Shown here: piece by piece, positions 44,345-54,669 of the stretch
How the letters are laid out: each line of letters opens with the position of its first letter
How positions within the stretch are numbered: the first letter of the stretch is position 1
Source: a bacterium
GTDB taxonomy: Bacteria; Cyanobacteriota; Vampirovibrionia; Gastranaerophilales; Gastranaerophilaceae
Assembly: GCA_017470245.1 (NCBI GenBank)
Contig: JAFUEV010000060.1
Span: 1 to 64,000 of the forward strand
Direction of reading: 5' to 3'
DNA length: 64,000 nt
Position numbers and translations under genes: made by a program
Notes under the pieces: model-generated
Database searches by the model: none
Seen by the model: only the letters and a program-made list of their open reading frames with translations
What the model was told of the DNA's origin: nothing

Positions 44345-46999
44345 TTATTCAGAAATATTACTACCCAATAAATATATAGGCAAATCATGTTTTTGAGCGA
44401 AATCAAGATATTTTTGCGGGACTTCTTTTAAAGAATTAACTTTTGCAACTACGGCATTAATTTTAGGATTATATAAATTAACTTCATTTTGTTTATCCAT
44501 CAATAAAGCATCATTTGCATATCTTATCGCTTGTTTTATGTCTGAACCTTTTATTTCCTTATTTTTTAATTTTATAATATCGTCATCTTTTATTTGTGAA
44601 ATATAGTTTTTAGAGGACATTTGTTTGTATAATTCTTTATATTCTTCACTTGAAATACTCAGATACATTTGAATTCTTTCGGGAATTAATCCTCTATAAC
44701 TATTCGTACCGTATTGATTAGTAATAATTTTTCTAAATTGTTCAAAATCTTTCTCAAAACCTGACGTTTGATTTTCAATGGAAGCATTTGCTATATTTAC
44801 CATTTCTGATTCCATGCTCACCCCAAATCTTTTATCTCCATAGGTTATGCATTTATCTATGGAAACAAAAGAAGTGCATAAAAATCCTCCGTTAGATATT
44901 TCCTGCAATTGTTCAAGAGTATCCAGATTATTTGCTTCTGTCATATGTAAAAACAATCTAAAATTGTTTTTTGTTGTTCCTTCACAAAATCCATATCGGT
45001 TCATATCTGCTTTCTCAGGAATTTTTGTAAAATCTACAACTTTATATGTTTGATTATTATAATCAACTGTTGGTAACAAGTCAGGTTTAATAACTTTGTC
45101 TGAAAACATAATTTGTCCTGTCGTATTAATCCTGTTAATTGCACTTTCAATTAAATATTGTCTTGTATCTTCTAAAGAGCCTGCATATTTTTTGTAAAAA
45201 GCTTCATTCACTCCTTTTAAGTCGGCATTAGCCATTATTTTTGCCATCATATAATCATTTTGATGTCTAAAAAGTGAAGCCGTATATGATGGAGAATAAA
45301 TTCCTTTATCAAATTTTTCAAGCCAATGATGATTTTTTATCAATTCAAAAATTCTATCTTTAACTCTTACAGGCAATTTATACTTTGTAAGAATATCTTT
45401 TGCATATAATGCCGACATTTCAGGATGTTCACCATCTAAATTCGCTTCTTCTTTTGCAATATCATGCATTATAACAGCAAATTTTAGCACAGTTTTATCA
45501 ATATTAGATAGCTTATTATAATCTTCATTTTTTATAACTTCTTGCATAACTTTTAATATATGCGAATCTAATGATAATTCATGTACCGGATGTTGTTGTT
45601 TTCCGACAATATTAATAAATTCAGGCATTCCTTTAAAAAGGGAATTTAATGCATTGTCTAAATCTTTATCGCCTGTATCTGCTTTATTTTCCATTATAAA
45701 CTTACGAGAAATATCATATACTTCTTTTTCCGTTTCATTTGTTTTATCAAGCTTATCCAAGTTAATTATACCGTCATATCCATTATTATTATTGGCTAAA
45801 GTAATACCTAATTTATTCAAGATAATTTTACATTCTGTCTGAGGAAGCGGAGCTAATATTTCCTTGAGATTTTTTATATAATCTTTTCTCGGATATATTA
45901 AAGGAATACCTTCTTTTCCGAATTTTGAAAAATCCGTATTGCTTATAGTCTGTTCTATATCAGGATTATTATTTGCAAAAAATCCCTTCATCATCTCTGT
46001 TATCCCACTTTGTGTAACCTCTGTCGGAATAACAGACTGTTTCATTGTTGCCTGTATATTATCATGCGTTTTAAGAAGTTGTTTTCTTTCTTCATCCGAA
46101 AATAAATCAGATTGTGATTCAGTTATTAAAAGTTCTTCTATACTTGAAATTAATAATCGTTTTTCTCTATACGGAAGTGTTACGACAGAAATATTACTGT
46201 ATTTGAATAATGTCATTAGATGTTTTACGTTTTGTTCACTGCCTTTATCTTTTAATTTGATGATTTTTGAATATTTGTTTTCATCTTTAGAAGCATAAAC
46301 GGTATCTTCAACAGAAATTCCTCTCTTTGTCAAGTCGACGGCTCTTTCCAAATCGGCATCATCGTCATACATTTTCACAAGATGTGCAGCATCTCCGATA
46401 AACAATCCTTTACTTTGTATGGAAATTGCTTTTTCCTGTCTTTCTTTATCTTCTATTGAAGATAGAACCATACTTTCTATTGCATTGTGTCCGCCTTCAT
46501 ACAATGCCAAAAATCGTTCTTTTTGTGCACTATCATAATTTTTAATTATACCCAGTGCAGCATTTGGACTTATTCCTTTTTCGACAAGTTCAAGTATTTC
46601 TTGGATTTTTTTCTCATCTTGTACCGTTACCGCTATGTTTAAGGAGGCAATAATATCAATATTATTTTTAATCAGCATCATTAATCTGTTAAATTGTGCA
46701 TCATCTTCAACAAGTGTTAACGCTACTTTTCTTGCATATCCAATTCTTTCCAGTTGTGCTATTCTTTCTTTTCTGAGTTTTTGATGTTCTCTATACTTCT
46801 GCTGTTTGACGGATTTTTCTGTTTTTACCTCCATATCTTTTATAACAGAGCCCATCATACTATAATATTTTTCAGTTGCAGAAGTTATTTTAGAAGCCTC
46901 TTCTTTTGAAGTTGCAGGCTTCCGTTTTTTATCCGTTTTTTCCGTTTTTTTTGCAGCAACAGGTCGTTTATATTTGTCGTATTCCGAATTGATATCCAT
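44345..46999 (-). CDS. Helical-repeat protein with central HD phosphohydrolase domain and unknown C-terminal domain
   Basis: 884 residues. A Lys-rich N terminus (1-100) is followed by 27-29 residue helical repeats at about 100-260 ('LIKNNI...', 'LVEKGI...', 'LYEGGH...', 'LTKRGI...'), the same type as in the zinc-protease and calpain-like proteins. An HD domain at about 470-600 carries 'HELSLDSHILKVM', 'VIMHDIAKEE' (metal-binding His-Asp), 'GEHPEMSALYA', 'KNHHWLE' and 'ANADLKG'. The C-terminal ~240 residues ('LFLHMTEANNLDTLEQL', 'GGFLCTSFVSID') form a domain I cannot name; an ADP-ribosyltransferase-like fold is a remote possibility. HD domains hydrolyse nucleotides or phosphodiesters. It is not secreted by Sec. 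Confidence 0.7.
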   Translation of the reverse strand: MDINSEYDKYKRPVAAKKTEKTDKKRKPATSKEEASKITSATEKYYSMMGSVIKDMEVKTEKSVKQQKYREHQKLRKERIAQLERIGYARKVALTLVEDDAQFNRLMMLIKNNIDIIASLNIAVTVQDEKKIQEILELVEKGISPNAALGIIKNYDSAQKERFLALYEGGHNAIESMVLSSIEDKERQEKAISIQSKGLFIGDAAHLVKMYDDDADLERAVDLTKRGISVEDTVYASKDENKYSKIIKLKDKGSEQNVKHLMTLFKYSNISVVTLPYREKRLLISSIEELLITESQSDLFSDEERKQLLKTHDNIQATMKQSVIPTEVTQSGITEMMKGFFANNNPDIEQTISNTDFSKFGKEGIPLIYPRKDYIKNLKEILAPLPQTECKIILNKLGITLANNNNGYDGIINLDKLDKTNETEKEVYDISRKFIMENKADTGDKDLDNALNSLFKGMPEFINIVGKQQHPVHELSLDSHILKVMQEVIKNEDYNKLSNIDKTVLKFAVIMHDIAKEEANLDGEHPEMSALYAKDILTKYKLPVRVKDRIFELIKNHHWLEKFDKGIYSPSYTASLFRHQNDYMMAKIMANADLKGVNEAFYKKYAGSLEDTRQYLIESAINRINTTGQIMFSDKVIKPDLLPTVDYNNQTYKVVDFTKIPEKADMNRYGFCEGTTKNNFRLFLHMTEANNLDTLEQLQEISNGGFLCTSFVSIDKCITYGDKRFGVSMESEMVNIANASIENQTSGFEKDFEQFRKIITNQYGTNSYRGLIPERIQMYLSISSEEYKELYKQMSSKNYISQIKDDDIIKLKNKEIKGSDIKQAIRYANDALLMDKQNEVNLYNPKINAVVAKVNSLKEVPQKYLDFAQKHDLPIYLLGSNISE

Positions 47000-47151
47000 T
47001 TAGGCGCCTTTACATAATTAATTTAATCGACAGATATATTTTTCACTTTAATTTTATTTAAAAACCGTTACATTATCAAATCTTTATTTACATGACTTTT
47101 TTCAATATGATAAATTAGTTATATAAACAGGGTCGGGAAAAGGGATATTAA

Positions 47152-50100
47152 ATGAGATATGTACCTTTACATGTGCATACGGAATACAGTTTACTGGACG
47201 GTGCAATAAGGAATAAAGATTATATCAAATTTGCGCAGGAAAATAATTTTGAAGCAGTGGCAATTACTGACCATGGTGTTATGTATGGTGCTATGGAATT
47301 ATATCGTTTAGGGAAGGATAAACAGTTCAAAGTTCTTATAGGTTGCGAGTTTTATGTTCTGCATGGCGATATAACCCAAAAAGATGCAAATAACCGAGAA
47401 TTATTCCATTTGGTTTTGATTGCAAAAAATAATACCGGATATCAAAATCTGGTAAAATTAGTCAGTATCGCCCATATTGACGGTTTTTATTATAAACCCC
47501 GTATTAATAGAGAAATACTTGAGAAGCATTCAGAAGGGCTTATTTGTCTTTCTGCTTGTCTTGCAGGTGAATTATTGCAGGATGTACTAAAAAATTCAAA
47601 AGAAGATGCAATAGCCACCGCTAAATGGTACAAAAATCTTTTTGGAGAAGATTATTATATAGAATTACAAGACCATGGATTAGACGAACAAAAACGCTCC
47701 AATCCCCAATTAATAGAAATTGCTAAACAGTTGGATATTCCTCTTGTTATTACAAATGATAGCCATTACTTGCGTAAAGAAGATGCATCTTGGCATGATA
47801 CACTGCTTTGTATACAAACAAACGCACTAAAAGAAGAAGAAAATCGTTTTAAATTTCCGAATAACGAATTTTATGTAAAAACCCCTGAAGAATTAAGGGA
47901 AGCATTTAAATGGCTTGATACCGAAACCTTTGAAGAAGCAATAGAAAATACGGCAAGAATTGCTGATAAATGCCACGTAATAATAAAAATGGGCGAAAAC
48001 ATTCTCCCGTCTTTTCCTGTTCCGGAAGGGCATACAATCCCTTCATATTTAGGATATCTTGTAAGAAAAGGATTAAATGAAAGATACGGAGAAATAACCC
48101 CTGATATTCAGGAACGATGTAAGTATGAACTCGGCATAATCAACAAAATGGGTTTTGATGCGTACTTTTTAATTGTATGGGATTTTATTAACTATGCAAA
48201 AACCCACGGAGTTCCTGTTGGACCCGGTAGAGGTTCAGCCGCCGGCAGTTTAGTTGCTTATGCACTTGGTATTACAGACTTAGACCCTATCAAACATCAT
48301 TTATTCTTTGAAAGATTCTTAAATCCGGAACGTATAAGCATGCCTGATGTCGATATTGACTTTGGTGACGGACGTGAAAAAGTTATAGAATACGTTACAC
48401 AAAAATACGGAAAAGATAAGGTATGTCAAATTATAACATTTGGTACATTATCGGCTAAAGCTGCTATTAAAGCTGTCGCAAGAGTTATGGACCTTCCTTT
48501 TGAAATTTCAAATACAGTCAGTCAATATGTTCCTCAGGAAGTCGGTATGACAATTGATAAAGCACTTGAGGTTTCACCGGATTTTAAAAAGGTTTATGAT
48601 GAAGATGCTTTAATAAGAAAAATAATAGATGAAGCCAGAGATATAGAAGGGCTAAAACAAAATACCGGCATGCACGCTGCTGGTGTTATTATTGCTCACC
48701 AACCGTTGGATGAAATTGTTCCTGTTCAATACGCAAAAGAAGGAAATGTCATTACAGAATATCCGAAAGAAGATTGTGAAAAAATCGGATTATTGAAAAT
48801 GGACTTTTTAGGGTTAAAAAACTTAACCATTATTACCCAAACACTTGAAATGATACAAGAACGACACAAAATAGAATTGAATATCAACAGTATTCCTCTG
48901 GATGATGAACTAACCTTTAAAATGCTTGCATCAGGTAACACAGATGGTGTGTTCCAGTTAGAATCCGCAGGGATGAAAAAATTGGTTAAGGACTTGCGAC
49001 CTACAGTATTTGAAGACCTTGGCGCTTTAGTTGCATTATTCCGTCCGGGGCCATTAGGTTCAGGTATGGTTGATATGTTCGTAAAAAGAAAGCATGGAGA
49101 ATTGCCTATTACCTATGCTCATCCGTTATTAGAAGATGTATTGAAAGATACATACGGTACAATGGTTTATCAAGAACAAATCATGCAGATATTCCAAATT
49201 CTTGCAGATTATACCCTCGGTGGAGCAGATGGCGTTCGTCGTATTATGGCAAAAAAGCACCCTGAAGATTTGGTTAAACTTGAACCTGAGTTTATAGAAA
49301 AATGCGTAGGAAAAGGAATGAGCGCAGAAGCAGCAAAAGAATTATTTGACCAGATAGGAAGTTTCGCTGCATACTGCTTCAATAGAGCCCATTCTGCCTG
49401 TTATGCTTTTGTTGCGTACCAAACCGCTTATTTGAAAGCACATTATCCTGTTGAATATCTTTGTGCAATGCTTACAAACTCAAAAGACGATTTGGACAAA
49501 ATCCAACTTTACATAACTGAAGCTCAAAAAACAGGAATAAAAGTATTGCCTCCTGATATTAATAAGTCTAATGCAGAATTTACTCCTGACGGAAATAATA
49601 TAAGATTTGGATTAAATTCAATAAAAGGGATAGGAGAAGCAGTATTAAAATCTATAGAAGAAGAAAGAAAAGCTAACGGAGAATTTAAATCTATTGCTGA
49701 TTTCACTCAAAGAATTAACCCAAGAGTTGTTAACAGAAAAGCAATGGAAAACTTTATAAAAGCAGGTGCTTTTAGTTGTTTAGAACCTTGCAGGAAAAAA
49801 TTATTCAACAATATAGATAATATTCTTAATGCAGCAGCAAAAGAAAATGAAGCAAAAGAACTAGGACAAGTAAGCTTGTTTGCCGGTTTAGGCGGAAACA
49901 CATCCGGCAGCAGTTACCAAATGCAATCTTTTGAATTATATGGAAGTGATGAAGAATTTTCAGATAAAGAAATTCAGGAATTTGAAAAAGAATTCTTGGG
50001 CTTTTACGTAACAAGTCATCCTTTGGAGTCCATAAGAGATAAACTCCCCTTTTTAACAACTCATAACATAAGTGAACTTGAAGATATTCCAAATGACACG

Positions 50101-50598
50101 TTTGTTACTGTATGCGGTTTATTGAGTTCAGTTAGAACCATACCTACAAAAAAAGATCCTACAAAATTCTTAAAAGTTGGTGTTATAGAAGACTTAACAG
50201 GTGAAATTTCTTTTGTTGCATTCCACAAAACATTAGAAACCTGTAATACATTCTTAGAACCGGAAAAAAGGGTTATATTATCAGGTAAATTCCAAAGACG
50301 TGATGAAAATAGCTCACAAATTGTTGTAGAGAGTGTTAAACCGATTGAAAATAGCAATATAGTTACAATCGTATTTAAACAAGAAATACCATACGAAACT
50401 GTTGTTGCTATAAAAGATTCTCTTGTAAACCATAGAGGAAGTGACCCTCTTGTATTTAAAACAAAGGATGAAAGCGGAAGTTCATCCAAAATACTTGCAT
50501 CTTCAAATTTCTGGTTAAATGCAAACAATGATTTGGTTCAAGCAATAAACAAACATTTCGGACAATATGTATCCGTAAACATTAGTTCGCTTGAGTAG
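47152..50598 (+). CDS. dnaE: DNA polymerase III alpha subunit
   Basis: 1148 residues, full length (E. coli DnaE is 1160). The N-terminal PHP domain has 'LHVHTEYSLLDG' and 'AITDHGVMYG'. The polymerase core has 'GPGRGSAAGSLVAYALG' and the catalytic 'MPDVDIDFGDGRE'. Fingers 'GMHAAGVIIA' and 'DFLGLKNLTII' follow, then a helix-hairpin-helix ('RFGLNSIKGIGEAVL') and an OB fold near 990-1080 ('VTVCGLLSSVRTIPTKK'). It is the replicative polymerase. RBS GGGAAAAGGG lies upstream. Its 3' end overlaps the convergent HD-GYP gene by 17 bp. Confidence 0.97.
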   Translation: MRYVPLHVHTEYSLLDGAIRNKDYIKFAQENNFEAVAITDHGVMYGAMELYRLGKDKQFKVLIGCEFYVLHGDITQKDANNRELFHLVLIAKNNTGYQNLVKLVSIAHIDGFYYKPRINREILEKHSEGLICLSACLAGELLQDVLKNSKEDAIATAKWYKNLFGEDYYIELQDHGLDEQKRSNPQLIEIAKQLDIPLVITNDSHYLRKEDASWHDTLLCIQTNALKEEENRFKFPNNEFYVKTPEELREAFKWLDTETFEEAIENTARIADKCHVIIKMGENILPSFPVPEGHTIPSYLGYLVRKGLNERYGEITPDIQERCKYELGIINKMGFDAYFLIVWDFINYAKTHGVPVGPGRGSAAGSLVAYALGITDLDPIKHHLFFERFLNPERISMPDVDIDFGDGREKVIEYVTQKYGKDKVCQIITFGTLSAKAAIKAVARVMDLPFEISNTVSQYVPQEVGMTIDKALEVSPDFKKVYDEDALIRKIIDEARDIEGLKQNTGMHAAGVIIAHQPLDEIVPVQYAKEGNVITEYPKEDCEKIGLLKMDFLGLKNLTIITQTLEMIQERHKIELNINSIPLDDELTFKMLASGNTDGVFQLESAGMKKLVKDLRPTVFEDLGALVALFRPGPLGSGMVDMFVKRKHGELPITYAHPLLEDVLKDTYGTMVYQEQIMQIFQILADYTLGGADGVRRIMAKKHPEDLVKLEPEFIEKCVGKGMSAEAAKELFDQIGSFAAYCFNRAHSACYAFVAYQTAYLKAHYPVEYLCAMLTNSKDDLDKIQLYITEAQKTGIKVLPPDINKSNAEFTPDGNNIRFGLNSIKGIGEAVLKSIEEERKANGEFKSIADFTQRINPRVVNRKAMENFIKAGAFSCLEPCRKKLFNNIDNILNAAAKENEAKELGQVSLFAGLGGNTSGSSYQMQSFELYGSDEEFSDKEIQEFEKEFLGFYVTSHPLESIRDKLPFLTTHNISELEDIPNDTFVTVCGLLSSVRTIPTKKDPTKFLKVGVIEDLTGEISFVAFHKTLETCNTFLEPEKRVILSGKFQRRDENSSQIVVESVKPIENSNIVTIVFKQEIPYETVVAIKDSLVNHRGSDPLVFKTKDESGSSSKILASSNFWLNANNDLVQAINKHFGQYVSVNISSLE

Positions 50599-51715
50599 CC
50601 CTCGAAGCTTCTGACGAAATTTTAAAATCAATATTCTTAACTAAGAATGAATATTTTTGATAATATTCTTCGGGATTTTTTCTGGCTTCATCTATTATAT
50701 TTGCAATACTTACAAATTTAGTAGCCAAATCAGGATCAAACTGACTGCCTATACATCTTTGAATTTCTGATATTGCAGTTTCATGAGACAAAGCTGTTCT
50801 GTACGGACGAGTTGAAGTCATTGCATCATAAGTATCAGCAAGAGCGATAATACGGCTTGCCAATGGAATTTGTTCACCTTTTAATCCGTCAGGATATCCT
50901 GTTCCGTTCCATTTTTCGTGGTGAGCTTTTACCCATTCCGAAATAATCTGTAATTTTTTTATATTAACAACTATTTTTTCGCCTAAAACAGGATGAGATT
51001 TCATAACAACAAATTCTTCATCCGTTAATTTTCCGTTTTTACAAAGAATACTCTTAGGCATTGCTATTTTTCCGATATCGTGCAACAAACCGGCTATTTC
51101 AATATCTTCCATAAATGTAGCATCCAAACCGAGTTCTTTTGAAAGAATCATAGAATATAAGGTTACACGCAATGAATGTCCGTTTGTATATGCATCTCTT
51201 GTATCAAGAGCATTTGAAATTGCTCTTATCGTCTTATAAAATAATTCTCTTAATTCTTTATAATAAACCTTATTATTACTTGCCATAGAAAACTTTGCAA
51301 CACCGTTTTCAACTGCAATTTTTAATTCTTCAGGTTCAAATGGTTTTAAAATATATTGAAATAAGTCACAATCATTGATTGCTGAAACTAAAATATCAGT
51401 ACCAACGTGACCTGTTAATAATATTTTTACAATTTGAGGATGAGTTTCTCTTACTTTTTGCAAAAATTCAGTACCTTCCATAACAGGCATTTTTTGGTCA
51501 CTTACAATAAGTGCTATTTTATCACCATGTTCTTTAACAACTTCAAGCGCTTCAACACCATTATGTGCCGTTAATAGATTATATTTGCCCCTAAAAGTTC
51601 TTTTTAAAAGTTGAAGATTATTTTCTTCATCATCAACTATCAATACTGTATATTTATCATCTTGAGCAAAATTTAGAACAACATCTAAACTCTCTTTTAA
51701 TTCACACGCACTCAT
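50582..51715 (-). CDS. Response regulator with HD-GYP output domain
   Basis: 377 residues. The receiver has 'VLIVDDEENNLQLL' and phosphoacceptor D73 ('IVSDQKMPVM'), with Lys in 'ILKPFEPEEL'. The HD-GYP domain has 'YTNGHSLRVTLYS', 'LLHDIGKIAMP', 'HPVLGEKI', 'KAHHEKWNGTGYPDGLKG' and 'ALADTYDAMTS', so all metal ligands and the GYP loop are present. Such proteins degrade cyclic di-GMP. A second HD-GYP protein is encoded 1 kb away. No histidine kinase is adjacent. Confidence 0.92.
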   Translation of the reverse strand: MSACELKESLDVVLNFAQDDKYTVLIVDDEENNLQLLKRTFRGKYNLLTAHNGVEALEVVKEHGDKIALIVSDQKMPVMEGTEFLQKVRETHPQIVKILLTGHVGTDILVSAINDCDLFQYILKPFEPEELKIAVENGVAKFSMASNNKVYYKELRELFYKTIRAISNALDTRDAYTNGHSLRVTLYSMILSKELGLDATFMEDIEIAGLLHDIGKIAMPKSILCKNGKLTDEEFVVMKSHPVLGEKIVVNIKKLQIISEWVKAHHEKWNGTGYPDGLKGEQIPLASRIIALADTYDAMTSTRPYRTALSHETAISEIQRCIGSQFDPDLATKFVSIANIIDEARKNPEEYYQKYSFLVKNIDFKISSEASRATQAN

Positions 51716-51887
51716 TAACTATCACCAAATTATTACTAATAACTCGACTATCGACTCACCTGCGATAAAACTTTATTATATTATATCATTATTTTACATT
51801 TCTTAACAAGTATTATTATATTTTTGTTTAGACAGATTTTAGTACTTGTTTTATAATTTTGATATAGGTTAGTAGAAAGATTTCCAC

Positions 51888-52682
51888 ATGTTAAACGGTA
51901 AAAAAGTAGTTGTTGTAATGCCTGCATATAATGCAGAAAAAACATTAGAAAAAACATATAATGAGATTTATCGGGATATTGTTGATGAAATCATTTTAAC
52001 TGATGATAAATCAAGCGATAATACAAAAGATTTGGCTAAAGATTTAAACATAACAACTATTGTTCACAAAGAGAACAGAGGTTATGGTGGCAATCAAAAA
52101 TCCTGCTATACTGCAGCATTAAAATCAGGTGCTGATATTGTAATAATGCTTCATCCTGATTATCAATACACACCCAAATTAATACCTGCAATAGCATCAA
52201 TGCTTGCATTTGAAGAATTTGATGCGGTTATCGCTTCAAGAATGTTATCAAATGCACTTGAAGGCGGTATGCCGTTATATAAATATATTGCAAATAAGTT
52301 TTTAACAGCATTCCAAAACTTCTTTTTAAGACAACATTTATCCGAATACCATACAGGTTACAGAGCTTTTAAACGCAATGTACTTGAAAATTTACCTTTG
52401 GCTGATTGTGATGAAGATTTTGTTTTTGATAACGAAATGCTTGCACTTGTTACATATTACGGTTATAAAATCGGTGAAGTAAGTTGCCCTACGAAATATT
52501 TTCCGGAAGCATCTTCTATAAACTTTAGACGTTCTTGCAAATACGGTTTTGGTGTTTTAGGTGTCAGTATAAAATATTTCCTTGCATATTATGGCTTGTA
52601 TAAATCCAAAATTTTTAGAAAAGATGCAAAAAAATTGGATATTAATGCAGAACTACCCTATTATCACAAAACAGAAAACTAA
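51888..52682 (+). CDS. GT2 family glycosyltransferase (dolichyl/polyprenyl-phosphate type)
   Basis: 264 residues: '[18 protein letters not shown]' at residue 6, 'TDDKSSDNT' near 38, '[17 protein letters not shown]' near 63, and '[15 protein letters not shown]' as the metal-site region. '[19 protein letters not shown]' and '[17 protein letters not shown]' follow. This is the DPM1/GtrB-like branch that loads a sugar onto polyprenyl phosphate; no C-terminal membrane pair is present, so it is the soluble kind. Its stop codon directly abuts the stop of the convergent signalling gene. Confidence 0.88.
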   Translation: MLNGKKVVVVMPAYNAEKTLEKTYNEIYRDIVDEIILTDDKSSDNTKDLAKDLNITTIVHKENRGYGGNQKSCYTAALKSGADIVIMLHPDYQYTPKLIPAIASMLAFEEFDAVIASRMLSNALEGGMPLYKYIANKFLTAFQNFFLRQHLSEYHTGYRAFKRNVLENLPLADCDEDFVFDNEMLALVTYYGYKIGEVSCPTKYFPEASSINFRRSCKYGFGVLGVSIKYFLAYYGLYKSKIFRKDAKKLDINAELPYYHKTEN

Positions 52683-54548
52683 TTATATCTTTGTAGCAAG
52701 AGATGGTGCAATAGCAATAAATTGTCTTACAAGTTCTTTATCCCATTGTATGCCTGCCCCTTCTTCAAGAATAGAGCATGCTTTCTCTACGCTCATACCT
52801 TTTCTGTATGGTCTGTCGCTAATTAAAGCGTGATATGTATCAGCAATTGCAACGATTCTGGCAGCTAATGGAATTTCTTCACCTTTTAATTTGCAAGGAT
52901 AGCCTTTTCCGTTCCATTGTTCATGGTGATATTTTACAATAGGTATCAAATCATGCAATAAAGGATTCGGTTCAAGAATTTTTTCAACGCCGATAGTAGG
53001 ATGCTGTTGAATAATTTTAAACTCTTCTTCCGTTAATTTTGAAGGTTTTGTAAGTACATCTTCAGGAATACCGATTTTACCTACATCGTGCAATAAAGCA
53101 CCGAGTTTTATTCTTTCTACTTCTTTTTCAGGTAAATTTATCGCTTTCGCCAAAGCTACGGAATATCTTGAAACAGAAGACGAATGGTCTTTTGTATATT
53201 CATCTTTAGCATCTATTGCACTTGCAAGTGATGTTACAACTTCTATTAAGTGATTTTGAGATAAAATATTTTCATTTTGGAACTGTTCAACAAGTGCTTC
53301 TTCAAAATTAATACCCAGTTGAGAGTGTCTTTTCGCCATGACGGTTGCAAATGAATTTAATGCTTCATCATCCCAGAAATCATAGTCTTGAGCAGAAACA
53401 ATTGTCGATCTTCCGTTATTATAACCTTTTGTCTTTGAAACAAGAACAGCTTGTTCTGCAAGAATTAATAGTTTTTCTTTATCCATAGAATCATCAGGAT
53501 ATGTAGCAACACCAACGGATACTTTATTTACGGGACCTATATCATCAACAAGACAACAAGATAATGAATATGTTAAATATTCAGCCATATATTTTGCTTC
53601 ATCGGCATTTGTATCTCTAAGAATAACTGAAATTTTATCTCCGCCGTATCTTGCTGCTATATCTTGTTTTTTTATATTTGCATTAATTCTGTTTGCAACA
53701 ATTTTTATGACTTCATCACCCTTTGAGTGTCCGTAATCTCTGTTTATTTGTCCCATATCGTTTATATCAAATATAATTACGGAAACTTTTGATTGTGTTG
53801 TTTCAGCGTGATTAAGTTCCTGTGATAATAATTCGTGAAATCTTCTGTGAGAATATAAATTAGTAAGGCTATCCATATTAGAACTTTGTGCTACTTTTTC
53901 ATTTAAATTTGTGTTTTGAACTAAAAGTCCTAAGTTTGCCGCAGCCAGCTGATATAGGCTTATATGGTTTTGAATATTATAATCACTTGCAAGAGATATA
54001 CCTATATTTTTACCTTGTATTCTTATAGGAATAATTGCACAAGGCAATGTTGCAATTGAAGGTAATTTTAAAAACCCTGAATCAGAGAAACAAGAAATTT
54101 CACCACTTTCAAGGGCTTTTATAATTTCATTTTCACTATCATTCATAAATACTTTGAATGAATATACATTTGAATTTTTATCAAGTAATCTTATATTTAT
54201 TGAATTTGATTGTTCATTTACAAAACCAATAGCTGTATATCCACAATTAAGTTTATTTATAAATAAATTATGAAAAGCGTTTAAATAATCTTTTAGTTCA
54301 TTATAATTTGAAACAATTTCATTTATTTCTTTTATGAACCCTGAGTAATCAACCATTGCAAAAGACTTTTCGGTATGATGGTTCGTAATACTATGAGGCG
54401 CACTCATAGCAGCCATCCCACTAGCCATTATATTTATTTTTGCAATTAATCCGCTGCTTTTATCTATTGGATTTGTCGTAATTGAATTTTTGGGAGAGAG
54501 ATTATTATTTTGTTTATATATTTCAGTATATTTATTTTCTTTTTGCAT
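52683..54548 (-). CDS. GAF-like / degenerate GGDEF / HD-GYP signalling protein
   Basis: 621 residues. The N-terminal region near 60-200 looks like a GAF sensor ('LNCGYTAIGFVNEQSN'). A GGDEF domain lies near 215-370 ('DSLTNLYSHRRFHELL', 'IFDINDMGQINRDYGHSKGD'), but its signature reads Y-G-G-D-K instead of GGDEF, so cyclase activity is doubtful. The HD-GYP domain has 'YTKDHSSSVSRYSVAL', 'LLHDVGKIGIP', 'YHHEQWNGKGYPCKLKG' and 'AIADTYHAL', all intact. It is probably a cyclic di-GMP phosphodiesterase with a regulatory GGDEF-like domain. The 3' end is flush with the preceding convergent gene. Confidence 0.9.
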   Translation of the reverse strand: MQKENKYTEIYKQNNNLSPKNSITTNPIDKSSGLIAKINIMASGMAAMSAPHSITNHHTEKSFAMVDYSGFIKEINEIVSNYNELKDYLNAFHNLFINKLNCGYTAIGFVNEQSNSINIRLLDKNSNVYSFKVFMNDSENEIIKALESGEISCFSDSGFLKLPSIATLPCAIIPIRIQGKNIGISLASDYNIQNHISLYQLAAANLGLLVQNTNLNEKVAQSSNMDSLTNLYSHRRFHELLSQELNHAETTQSKVSVIIFDINDMGQINRDYGHSKGDEVIKIVANRINANIKKQDIAARYGGDKISVILRDTNADEAKYMAEYLTYSLSCCLVDDIGPVNKVSVGVATYPDDSMDKEKLLILAEQAVLVSKTKGYNNGRSTIVSAQDYDFWDDEALNSFATVMAKRHSQLGINFEEALVEQFQNENILSQNHLIEVVTSLASAIDAKDEYTKDHSSSVSRYSVALAKAINLPEKEVERIKLGALLHDVGKIGIPEDVLTKPSKLTEEEFKIIQQHPTIGVEKILEPNPLLHDLIPIVKYHHEQWNGKGYPCKLKGEEIPLAARIVAIADTYHALISDRPYRKGMSVEKACSILEEGAGIQWDKELVRQFIAIAPSLATKI

Positions 54549-54669
54549 TAACCAATCCTAAATACGATTTAATATAAAGTCGTCAATCTGAAAAATTGCC
54601 AATTTGTAAAAAAGTTTTACAAAATTATATTAACATATTTCATAATTTTTGCAAAAATTATGAAATAAA

